DNA of 55,144 bases from an uncultured Clostridia bacterium (GTDB lineage: Bacteria; Bacillota; Clostridia; TANB77; CAG-508), in the NCBI GenBank assembly GCA_934184665.1, contig CAKPSX010000007.1, positions 1 through 55,144 of the forward strand, written 5' to 3'. Shown in pieces: positions 43,970 to 51,460 of this stretch. The position numbers were made by a program, and so were the translations under genes. Below the pieces are notes generated by a model. The model was not told the DNA's origin and searched no databases. It saw only the letters and a list, made by a program, of their open reading frames with translations. Each line of letters starts with the position of its first letter. Position 1 is the stretch's first letter.

Positions 43970-45616
43970 TTGAGGATAACATTTTTGGGAGCCACCAAAA
44001 CAGTAACAGGCTCAGACTTCCTAGTAGAAGCCGCAGGCAAAAAATTCCTAGTAGACTGTGGAATGTACCAAGGCAAAAAAGAATACGAATTAAAAAATTA
44101 CGAACCATTTGCATTCAATCCAGCAGAAATAGACTTCATGCTATTAACACATGCGCACATAGACCACTCAGGAAGAATACCAAAACTATATAATGAAGGC
44201 TTCAAAGGACCAATATATGCAACAAAAGCAACATGTGACTTATGTGGAATAATGCTACCAGACAGTGGGCACATACAAGAAATGGAAGCAGAATGGAAAA
44301 ATAAAAAAAGAATGAGAAAAGGTGAGCAAACATACCCACCACTATATACAGCAGAAGATGCAATAAACTGTTTAGAAATATTTCAACCAGAAAGTTATGA
44401 TGAAATAATAGAAGTAGCAGAAAACATATATATAAGATTTAATGATGCAGGACATATGTTAGGCTCAAGCATAATAGAAATCTGGGCAACAGAAGATGGA
44501 AAAGAAACAAAAACAGTATTCACAGGAGATTTAGGAAACAATGACTTACCATTACTATCAGCACCAACAATGATAGAAAATGCAGACTTTCTAGTAATGG
44601 AATCAACTTATGGAAGCAGACTACACATAAGAAATAACGAAAAAGCTAAAATGTTCCTAGACATAGTATCAGAAACAATCGATAATGGAGGAACAGTTGT
44701 AATACCATCATTTGCAGTAGGAAGAACACAAGAAATATTATATGAACTAAATAAAATAAAAGAAGAAAACACAGATGATGAAGAATTTAAAAGAAAATAC
44801 AAAACATTAATGAAAGTACCAGTATATGTAGACAGCCCACTTGCAATATCAGCAACAGAAATATTTAAACAAAACACAGAACTATTTGATGATGAAATAA
44901 AAGAAGAAATGGAAAAAGGAGATAATCCACTAGACTTCCCAGGACTACAATTTACACAAACAGCAGATGAATCAAAAGCATTAAATGAAAGAACAGAACC
45001 ATCAATAATAATCTCAGCAAGCGGAATGTGTGATGTAGGTAGAATAAAACATCATCTAAAACATAATATATGGAATCCAAAAAGCACAATACTATTTGTA
45101 GGTTACCAAGCACCAGGAACATTGGGATACTCAATTGTAAATGGAGCCAAAAAAGTAACAATATTTGGAGAAGAGTTTGCAGTAAATGCTAGAATAGAAT
45201 ACATAGAAGGCTATTCAGGCCACGCAGACCAAGAATGGTTAATGAACTTTGTATATTCATTTATAACAAAACCAAAACATATATTTTTAGTACATGGAGA
45301 AGAAGAATCACAAATAGTATTAAGAAATAAAATATTAGAAGAAACAGGCATAAATGTAGCAATACCAGAATATGGTGAAACATACGAATTATCAGATGAA
45401 CTAAGAATAGTAAACAAAATAAAAGTCGAAAAATCAAACACAATAAGACAAGAAATCCTAACAAGACTAAACAAACTACAAAACGAAATGCAAGATATGC
45501 AAGAATATGTTAAACAAGATGTTGGTGATAAACAATTAAGAGATGCAGATATGTTCAGAATAAACGAAAAAATAAAAGACTTAGAAAAACAAATATTAAA
45601 AATAATAGAAGGCTAA
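43970..45616 (+). CDS. MBL-fold beta-CASP hydrolase with RNA-specificity domain
   Basis: 548 residues, metallo-beta-lactamase fold of the beta-CASP group (CPSF73/YSH1-like), likely an RNA nuclease. Metal motif THAHIDHSGRIPKL, FNDAGHMLGS, FTGDLG, MESTYGSR, the beta-CASP motifs PSFAVGRTQEILY and IISASGMCDVGR, and the RMMBL-type end YSGHADQEWL and LVHGEEES. A C-terminal coiled extension (about 480-548) is added. Distinct from RNase J by motif spacing. TTG start behind AGGAGG. Confidence 0.9.
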   Translation: MRITFLGATKTVTGSDFLVEAAGKKFLVDCGMYQGKKEYELKNYEPFAFNPAEIDFMLLTHAHIDHSGRIPKLYNEGFKGPIYATKATCDLCGIMLPDSGHIQEMEAEWKNKKRMRKGEQTYPPLYTAEDAINCLEIFQPESYDEIIEVAENIYIRFNDAGHMLGSSIIEIWATEDGKETKTVFTGDLGNNDLPLLSAPTMIENADFLVMESTYGSRLHIRNNEKAKMFLDIVSETIDNGGTVVIPSFAVGRTQEILYELNKIKEENTDDEEFKRKYKTLMKVPVYVDSPLAISATEIFKQNTELFDDEIKEEMEKGDNPLDFPGLQFTQTADESKALNERTEPSIIISASGMCDVGRIKHHLKHNIWNPKSTILFVGYQAPGTLGYSIVNGAKKVTIFGEEFAVNARIEYIEGYSGHADQEWLMNFVYSFITKPKHIFLVHGEEESQIVLRNKILEETGINVAIPEYGETYELSDELRIVNKIKVEKSNTIRQEILTRLNKLQNEMQDMQEYVKQDVGDKQLRDADMFRINEKIKDLEKQILKIIEG

Positions 45617-45618
45617 CC

Positions 45619-45640
45619 TGTGGGGGTGCAAACCTCCACA
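45619..45640 (+). other. Hairpin in the gap before the glucoamylase gene
   Basis: TGTGGGGG-TGCAAA-CCTCCACA, an 8-bp stem with one G.U pair, two bases after the beta-CASP stop. No T run follows, so it is not a typical terminator. It may stabilise an mRNA end or be a processing site. Confidence 0.45.
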
Positions 45641-45724
45641 GTAGAAGTACCAAAAGCAAATAGCAAAACATAAATCCAAAACACAAAAGATTCAAAAGAA
45701 AATTAGAAGGGAATGGAATTTATA

Positions 45725-47623
45725 ATGGAAAAGTACCTAAATGAAGCAATAATAGGAAATAAAAATATATTGGCAACATTTTCAGCAAAAGGAGAAATGC
45801 TAAGATTGCTATATCCAACAAGAGAAAATAAACAATATATAAACTATTTCCACACAGGAGTCAAAATAAATGATTCAAACCTAATATATTTACATGATGA
45901 TATAAACAATACATATATACAATATTATGATACAGACACAAACATATTAAACACAGAAATAACAAATACATATTTCAATTTAAAAACATTACAAACAGAC
46001 TTTGTAACAATAAAAGACGATATATTAGTTAAAAAGTACACATTTATGAATATTGGAAGCATAGAACTAGATGTCAATTTTTTAATCCACTCAGAATTAC
46101 TATCAGATCAAAACAATTTTGTTGGAGCAATGAAAATAGACACAGGAATGATTCAATATGCACATGACTTTTCAGTTGCTACATTTGCAAAAGAAAAAGA
46201 ACTATTAAGTTATCAAATAAACGATTCAGCCAAAACAATAAACACAGGCAAAATATATGGAAAAGACTATATAGGCATGTCAAAAGACTCAAGCATAAGC
46301 TATGATATAGGAAAAATAAAACCAGGAGAAAAGAAAGAACTAGAAATCTGCATATATATAGATGAAAACAAAAAAACAATACAAACAGTAGAAAATGAAG
46401 TAGAAAGAATAAAAAAAGTAGACTTAAAAAAAGAATACACAAAAACAAAATCATATTGGAGAAAATATGTAAAAGAACACAATGGACTAGACTTGAAAGA
46501 ACCAGAAAGTAGTTATGAAGAAAAAATACAAGATATCTACAGAAGAAGCATATTATTATTCCCATTATTAACAAACCAAACAACAGGAGGAATAATAGCA
46601 GGAGTAGAAGTAGATGAAGACCTAACACAATGTGGAAGATATGCATATTGTTGGCCAAGAGATGCAGTATTTATAGCAAAAGCATTAGATATCTTAAAAA
46701 TGACAAAAGAAACAGAAAAATTTTACAATGTATTTTGTAAAATGACACAAAGCAAAAACGGAATGTGGGAACAAAGATTTTACACAGATGGCAAACTAGC
46801 ACCATGCTGGGGCTATCAAATAGATGAAACCGCAAGTGTAGTACATGGAGTATATTCACATTATGAATATACAAAAAATGAGGAATTCTTAAAAAACAAT
46901 TTACAAATGTGTGAAAAAGCAGTAGACTTCCTAAAAAAATATGTAAGAGATTTATTTGATGAAACAGGCAAATACCATGTGAGTTATGACTTGTGGGAAA
47001 TGTATGAAGGAACACATTTATACTCACTAGCAAGCATATATTCAGCATTTGAATCAATAAAGAAAATATATAAAGTACTTGGCAAAAATGTTTCAGAGTT
47101 TGAAAACAATAGACTAAAAGGAGAAAAAATAAACAAAAATATTCAAGAAATATCAGCATTACAAATACAAATAAAAGAATTTATTGAAAGAAACTTATAT
47201 GATGAAACACGCAAATCATATGTAAGAAATACAGACGACAAAAGAATAGATATAAGCTTATTAGGTGCAGTAATACCATTTAAAGTATTTTCACCAAAAG
47301 AAAAGAAAATCCAAAACACAGTAGAAAACATAAATTTAACAATAAGAACATATACAGGTGGATACAAAAGATTCGAAAATGACCATTACAGAAATGGAGC
47401 ACCATGGCCAATCGCAAATTTATGGATGACACTATATTACTTAGAAATAGGAGAAAAGAAAAAAGCAAAAGACACATTTGACTTTGTGCTAAAAACAGCA
47501 GGCAAACACAGTTTACTTGGAGAACAAGTAGATAACCAAACATTAAAACCAAACTGGGTATTAGGGTTAGGTTGGTCACATGCAATGTTTATAATAGTAT
47601 TAGAAAAATTAAATAAAATGTAA
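45725..47623 (+). CDS. GH15 glucoamylase-type glycoside hydrolase
   Basis: 632 residues, no signal peptide, so cytoplasmic. An N-terminal beta-sandwich (to about 260) precedes an (alpha/alpha)6 barrel. Barrel motifs are RYAYCWPRDAVFIAKAL, MWEQRFYTDGKLAPCWG, SYDLWEMYEGTHLYS (general-acid region), GGYKRFENDHY and LLGEQVD near the second catalytic acid. It releases glucose from non-reducing ends of alpha-glucans, or acts as an isomalto- or glucodextranase; the exact substrate is unknown. The ATG at 45725 is preferred over 45713, which lies inside the GAAGGGAATGG ribosome binding region. Confidence 0.88.
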   Translation: MEKYLNEAIIGNKNILATFSAKGEMLRLLYPTRENKQYINYFHTGVKINDSNLIYLHDDINNTYIQYYDTDTNILNTEITNTYFNLKTLQTDFVTIKDDILVKKYTFMNIGSIELDVNFLIHSELLSDQNNFVGAMKIDTGMIQYAHDFSVATFAKEKELLSYQINDSAKTINTGKIYGKDYIGMSKDSSISYDIGKIKPGEKKELEICIYIDENKKTIQTVENEVERIKKVDLKKEYTKTKSYWRKYVKEHNGLDLKEPESSYEEKIQDIYRRSILLFPLLTNQTTGGIIAGVEVDEDLTQCGRYAYCWPRDAVFIAKALDILKMTKETEKFYNVFCKMTQSKNGMWEQRFYTDGKLAPCWGYQIDETASVVHGVYSHYEYTKNEEFLKNNLQMCEKAVDFLKKYVRDLFDETGKYHVSYDLWEMYEGTHLYSLASIYSAFESIKKIYKVLGKNVSEFENNRLKGEKINKNIQEISALQIQIKEFIERNLYDETRKSYVRNTDDKRIDISLLGAVIPFKVFSPKEKKIQNTVENINLTIRTYTGGYKRFENDHYRNGAPWPIANLWMTLYYLEIGEKKKAKDTFDFVLKTAGKHSLLGEQVDNQTLKPNWVLGLGWSHAMFIIVLEKLNKM

Positions 47624-47624
47624 C

Positions 47625-47652
47625 AAAAGACTCTAAATCAAAGAGTCTTTTT
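47625..47652 (+). terminator. Terminator after the glucoamylase gene
   Basis: AAAAGACTCT-AAATCAA-AGAGTCTTTTT. Confidence 0.9.
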
Positions 47653-47721
47653 AAAAGCCTTAAAGTTATATGGAAACTAAGCTACAAGCTCATGAACACG
47701 AAACAAAAAATAAAGCCGTAA

Positions 47722-47750
47722 TTCACATAAAAACAAAAGACGAATATAAT
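47722..47750 (+). promoter_or_regulatory. Promoter of the small-peptide/spoVM operon
   Basis: TTCACA (47722-47727), 17 bp, TATAAT (47745-47750), 27 bp before the 48-aa gene. It fits vegetative sigma; a sporulation sigma cannot be excluded. Confidence 0.6.
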
Positions 47751-47777
47751 ATAATAAAAGATTTGGAGGAAATCATA

Positions 47778-47924
47778 ATGAAAATCTTGAAAAAAACATT
47801 TGGAGTATGTTTAGTAGGATTAGGTATTGGAATATTACTAGTATTGTTCCTTCCAATAGCAGGCTGGTTATTTCTTATAGGAATAGTAGTAATATTAGTA
47901 GGAATCTTATGGTTACTCTGTTGA
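47778..47924 (+). CDS. 48-aa double-span membrane peptide
   Basis: Encodes MKILKKTFGVCLVGLGIGIL and onwards, two hydrophobic segments joined by a Pro-Ile-Ala-Gly-Trp turn and ending WLLC. GGAGG precedes the ATG by seven bases. A longer open frame (from 47670) exists, but most of it lies over the promoter. spoVM follows 16 bp on, so a sporulation-related role is possible. Family not recognised. Confidence 0.65.
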   Translation: MKILKKTFGVCLVGLGIGILLVLFLPIAGWLFLIGIVVILVGILWLLC

Positions 47925-47940
47925 AGAAGGAGGGTTACAT

Positions 47941-48015
47941 ATGACTATTGTTGTTAAGAAAGTTCCTAAGTGTTTGAGGGGAATAGTGAAGTTATTGTTT
48001 GGCATAAAGAGTTGA
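47941..48015 (+). CDS. spoVM: SpoVM-like spore coat assembly peptide
   Basis: 24-residue peptide MTIVVKKVPKCLRGIVKLLF plus GIKS. It matches the pattern of Bacillus SpoVM (about 26 residues, a Lys-Leu-Pro-Lys start, then Gly-Ile-Val-Arg and Leu-Gly): an amphipathic helix with a central proline that recognises the convex forespore membrane and recruits SpoIVA. GAAGGAGGG lies before the ATG. The stop TGA is made by the GTTGA end of a repeat half-copy (from 48011), so the last residues may have been altered by the insertion. Confidence 0.75.
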   Translation: MTIVVKKVPKCLRGIVKLLFGIKS

Positions 48016-48033
48016 AAAATAATTACAATTTTG
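48011..48033 (-). repeat. Terminal fragment of the palindromic repeat
   Basis: GTTGAAAAATAATTACAATT and TTG, the same terminus as at 8325 and 37353. It overlaps the last codons of spoVM and is followed after 28 bp by a complete copy. Confidence 0.75.
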
Positions 48034-48061
48034 AAAAAGAATAATTTAAATAGAAATCCTA

Positions 48062-48184
48062 GTTGTGAAAGAATTAAATTTTGGCAAGGAAAACAAGTTA
48101 GAAATTTATGAGGCGTACTAATTGTACGTTGATTAAATTTCTAACGAAGTTTGACACAGTCCAAAATTGTAATTGTTTCGCAAC
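48062..48184 (+). repeat. MITE-like palindromic repeat, type A
   Basis: Complete 123-bp element, nearly identical to 4599-4717. It has TTAGAAATTTA and TAAATTTCTAA arms and a GTACTAATTGTAC core. Ends 18 bp before the hairpin that precedes the 58-aa gene. Confidence 0.9.
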
Positions 48185-48201
48185 AAATGAATAAAATATA
48201 A

Positions 48202-48245
48202 AAAAATAGCACATACCTAAAAAGAAAGAAAGGAGTGCTATTTTT
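48202..48245 (+). promoter_or_regulatory. Terminator-like hairpin holding a ribosome binding site in its loop
   Basis: Perfect 11-bp stem AAAAATAGCAC / GTGCTATTTTT with a 22-base loop that contains GAAAGGA. The stem's second arm ends in five T residues, and the ATG of the 58-aa gene follows immediately. Could be an attenuator, a translational switch or a leader terminator upstream of clpC. Confidence 0.6.
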
Positions 48246-48422
48246 ATGGATAAAAAAATAAAAACAGATGACGATGACCTAGAAATCGGAGAAGACACAA
48301 CAAAATATGGAGAATTCGTATGCTCATATTTTGCATGGCTACCACCGCAAAGCCAAAAAGAAAAAGCGAAAGAAATGAACGAAATGACCAAAAAAGGAGG
48401 ACGAAAAAAAGATGATATATAA
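48246..48422 (+). CDS. 58-aa acidic/basic small protein upstream of clpC
   Basis: Not recognised. Starts MDKKIKTDDDDLEIGED, has a short aromatic middle (FVCSYFAWLPP) and a Lys-rich tail. It overlaps the clpC start by 11 bp, and the clpC ribosome binding site AAAGGAGG lies in its last codons, so the two are coupled. It holds the position of ctsR/mcsA/mcsB in other Firmicutes but does not resemble them. Confidence 0.6.
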   Translation: MDKKIKTDDDDLEIGEDTTKYGEFVCSYFAWLPPQSQKEKAKEMNEMTKKGGRKKDDI

Positions 48423-50847
48423 ATTCACAAACAGAGCAAAAAAGTCAATAGAAATAGCAGATGATATATCATTAGAATTAGGTCATAATTATATAGGAAC
48501 AGAACACATGCTATATGGACTAATAAAAGAAGGAGAAGGAATCGCCTCAAAAGTATTAACAAATAAAGGAATAACAGAAGAAAAAGTAGAGAAAAAAATA
48601 GAAGAAATGTTAGGAAAAGGCAAAGAAATAAAACAATCATTAGGCTTCACACCAAGAGCCAAAAGAGTATTAGAAAATGCATTTTTAGAAGCAAGAAAAA
48701 TAGGATATAACTTTATAGGAACAGAACATCTGCTATTAGCAATACTAAAGGAAAAAGACTGTATTGCAACAAGAATAATAACAGAATTAAATGTAGAAAT
48801 ATCCAAAATATATAATGAAATCGCAAATGTTATAAACGAAGATGATGAAAAAATAACATACAAAGAAAAAACAAAAACAGGAATCAATAATTCAACACCA
48901 ACATTAAATCAATTCGGAGAAGATATAACAACAAAAGCAGAAGAAGGGAAATTTGATAATGTAGTAGAAAGAGAAAAAGAAATAGAAAGAATAATACAAA
49001 TATTATCAAGAAGGACAAAGAATAATCCATGTTTAATAGGAGAACCAGGAGTGGGAAAAACAGCAGTAGTAGAAGGATTGGCAGAAAAAATTGCAAGTGG
49101 AGATGTACCAGAAACACTAAAAGAAAAAAGAATATTTAGTATGGATATATCAGGAATGGTTGCAGGTGCAAAATATAGAGGAGACTTTGAAGAAAGAATA
49201 AAAAAAGCACTAGCAGAAGTAAAAAAAGTAGGAAATATAATTTTATTTATAGATGAAGTACATACAATAGTTGGAGCAGGAGCAGCAGAAGGGGCAATAG
49301 ATGCATCAAATATATTAAAACCATTATTAGCAAGAGGAGATATCCAATTAATTGGAGCAACAACAATTGATGAATACAGAAAATATATAGAAAAAGACAC
49401 AGCACTTGAAAGAAGATTTAGCATAGTTGATATAGAAGAACCAACACAAAAACAAACAATAGAAATATTAAAAGGAATAAGAGATAAATATGAGGCACAT
49501 CATAATGTAAAAATAACAGATGAAGCAATAAATTCAGCAGTTGCATTATCATCAAGATATATAACAGACAGATTTTTGCCAGATAAAGCAATAGACTTAA
49601 TAGATGAAGCATCATCACAAGTAAGGATGAAAATTTATAATGAGCCAGATGAAATAAAATTATTACAAGAAAAAATAGATATAATATCAAAAGAAAAAGA
49701 AGAAGCGGTATATAATCAAGAATTCGAAAAAGCAGCACAAATAAGAGATAAAGAAAATGAACTAAAAGAACAATTAGAAAACAGTGTAAATAAATGGAGA
49801 AAAAAGAAAACAACAGACATAATAGAAATAACAGAAGAAAACATTGCAGAAATAATATCAAAATGGACAGGAATACCAGCACAAAAACTAACACAAGATG
49901 ATAATGAAAAATTAAAACATCTGGAAGAAAAATTACATGAAAGAATAATAGGGCAAGATGAAGCAGTAACATCTGTAGCAAAAGCAATAAGAAGAGGACG
50001 AGTAGGCTTAAAAGACCCCAAAAGACCAATAGGCTCATTTTTATTTCTTGGACCAACAGGAGTTGGAAAAACAGAACTATCAAAAGCATTAACACAAATA
50101 TTATTTGAAGACGAAAATGCAATAATAAGACTTGACATGTCAGAATACATGGAACAACACTCAGTTTCTAAACTAATAGGTTCACCACCTGGATATGTAG
50201 GCTTTGATAATGGAGGACAACTAACAGAAAAAATAAGAAGAAAACCATATTCAGTAATATTATTTGATGAAATAGAAAAAGCACATCCAGATGTAATGAA
50301 CATATTATTACAAATACTAGAAGATGGCCAATTAACAGACTCACAAGGTAGAAAAGTAGACTTCAAAAACACAGTAATAATAATGACATCAAATATAGGA
50401 GCAAGACATATAATAGAAAAGAAAACATTAGGTTTTGGAGAAAACCAAAACAACAATGAACAAAAAGAATATGAAGAAATAAAAAAAGAGGTAATACAAG
50501 AACTAAAAAAAGAGTTAAGACCAGAATTTATAAACAGAATAGATGAAATAATAGTATTCCACAAACTAAACACAGAAGACCTAAAACAAATAACAAAAAT
50601 AATGTTAAAACAAATAGAAAAAAGGTTAAAAGAAAAGAAATATTATATAGAAATAGACGAAAGTGTAATAGATTTAATAGTAAAAAACGGAGCAGATAAA
50701 ACCCTTGGTGCAAGACCACTACGTAGAGCAATACAAAACAACATTGAAAACAGAATATCAGAAGAAATACTTGATGGAACAATAACCCAAAACAAAAAAG
50801 TAGAAATAATAGCAAAAGGAGAAAAAATAATAATAGATGGGTATTAA
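48412..50847 (+). CDS. clpC: ATP-dependent Clp protease ATPase subunit ClpC
   Basis: 811-residue Hsp100 unfoldase feeding ClpP. Two N-terminal repeats (about 5-140, TEHMLYGLIKEGEG and TEHLLLAILKEKD), AAA1 Walker A GEPGVGKTAVVEGLA, the M-domain coil with a UVR-like stretch (about 425-465), and AAA2 Walker A GPTGVGKTELSKAL. DMSEYMEQHSVSKLIG and the GARPLRRAIQ sensor end follow. ctsR, mcsA and mcsB, usually upstream, are missing. Its end overlaps the convergent gene at 50844 by four bases. Confidence 0.95.
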   Translation: MIYKFTNRAKKSIEIADDISLELGHNYIGTEHMLYGLIKEGEGIASKVLTNKGITEEKVEKKIEEMLGKGKEIKQSLGFTPRAKRVLENAFLEARKIGYNFIGTEHLLLAILKEKDCIATRIITELNVEISKIYNEIANVINEDDEKITYKEKTKTGINNSTPTLNQFGEDITTKAEEGKFDNVVEREKEIERIIQILSRRTKNNPCLIGEPGVGKTAVVEGLAEKIASGDVPETLKEKRIFSMDISGMVAGAKYRGDFEERIKKALAEVKKVGNIILFIDEVHTIVGAGAAEGAIDASNILKPLLARGDIQLIGATTIDEYRKYIEKDTALERRFSIVDIEEPTQKQTIEILKGIRDKYEAHHNVKITDEAINSAVALSSRYITDRFLPDKAIDLIDEASSQVRMKIYNEPDEIKLLQEKIDIISKEKEEAVYNQEFEKAAQIRDKENELKEQLENSVNKWRKKKTTDIIEITEENIAEIISKWTGIPAQKLTQDDNEKLKHLEEKLHERIIGQDEAVTSVAKAIRRGRVGLKDPKRPIGSFLFLGPTGVGKTELSKALTQILFEDENAIIRLDMSEYMEQHSVSKLIGSPPGYVGFDNGGQLTEKIRRKPYSVILFDEIEKAHPDVMNILLQILEDGQLTDSQGRKVDFKNTVIIMTSNIGARHIIEKKTLGFGENQNNNEQKEYEEIKKEVIQELKKELRPEFINRIDEIIVFHKLNTEDLKQITKIMLKQIEKRLKEKKYYIEIDESVIDLIVKNGADKTLGARPLRRAIQNNIENRISEEILDGTITQNKKVEIIAKGEKIIIDGY

Positions 50848-50864
50848 GAATTTGATACCCATCT
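50837..50864. terminator. Bidirectional terminator inside two gene ends
   Basis: GATGGGTAT-TAAGAATTTG-ATACCCATC; the stem lies partly in the clpC 3' end and partly in the 3' end of the convergent gene. Plus-strand T-rich sequence follows. Confidence 0.75.
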
Positions 50865-51179
50865 ATCTATTTTAATTTTTTGATATTTCTTTAAAACTTC
50901 ATCATATTTTTTAAACTCATCTTCCCAAATAATATTAGGAATTTTATCAAAAGCATTAAAAACTTTTTCAGCCTCTAATAAATAAACAATTTGCTGTTGT
51001 GGTGTAAGAGTTTCATACTTTTTAGAAAACTCATATAATTTATCTAAAATCTGGTTAGCCTCAATAAAAGACCAGAAATCTTTAACTTGTATTCCAGCTA
51101 ATTTTATTTGCATTACTGCATACGCACAAAGTGCGAAAATAATAAAAACTAATATATATACTATTGCTAATAATGTCAT
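50844..51179 (-). CDS. Single-span membrane protein of unknown function
   Basis: 111 residues. An N-terminal hydrophobic helix (LLAIVYILVFIIFALCAYAVM) is followed by a helical, charged cytoplasmic or external part rich in Tyr/Lys/Glu (SKKYETLTPQQQIVYLLEAE). No family recognised. AGAGGTG precedes the ATG and a promoter sits 44 bp further up. Confidence 0.7.
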   Translation of the reverse strand: MTLLAIVYILVFIIFALCAYAVMQIKLAGIQVKDFWSFIEANQILDKLYEFSKKYETLTPQQQIVYLLEAEKVFNAFDKIPNIIWEDEFKKYDEVLKKYQKIKIDRWVSNS

Positions 51180-51222
51180 ATATAATACACCTCTTTAAAA
51201 GATATTTGTTAACACACTTTGT

Positions 51223-51251
51223 ATTATACCATATATTAGAAATAAATGCAA
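51223..51251 (-). promoter_or_regulatory. Promoter of the minus-strand membrane protein
   Basis: Minus strand TTGCAT (51246-51251), 17 bp, TATAAT (51223-51228). Confidence 0.6.
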
Positions 51252-51253
51252 AC

Positions 51254-51311
51254 AATGGAATTGAAAAAATCCATTACGAAAAATCGCCGTAAACGGAAAA
51301 AATTCGTAATG
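51254..51311. promoter_or_regulatory. Overlapping inverted repeats between divergent promoters
   Basis: CATTACGAA (51272-51280) pairs with TTCGTAATG (51303-51311), enclosing CCGT-AA-ACGG (51287-51296). AATGGA (51254-51259) can instead pair with TCCATT (51270-51275). It lies outside both predicted transcripts, so a protein-binding operator is more likely than an RNA switch. Confidence 0.45.
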
Positions 51312-51368
51312 AAACTAAGTTTTAAAAGAATTTTTTAATAAAGAATTTTTTAAAATAGTAATAAAAGC

Positions 51369-51397
51369 TTGCAAAATAAAATATAATATTATATAAT
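51369..51397 (+). promoter_or_regulatory. Promoter of the symporter gene
   Basis: TTGCAA (51369-51374), 17 bp, TATAAT (51392-51397), 64 bp before the start. The leader has the palindrome AATATAATTATATT. Confidence 0.7.
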
Positions 51398-51460
51398 AGC
51401 CACAAAATCCTGAGAATATAATTATATTTTCAGTTGCCTTTAATGAAATGAGGTAGTATT

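Noticed and set aside
47670..47777. N-terminal extension of the 48-aa membrane peptide
   Set aside because: It spans the promoter and lacks a ribosome binding site, while GGAGG precedes the internal ATG.
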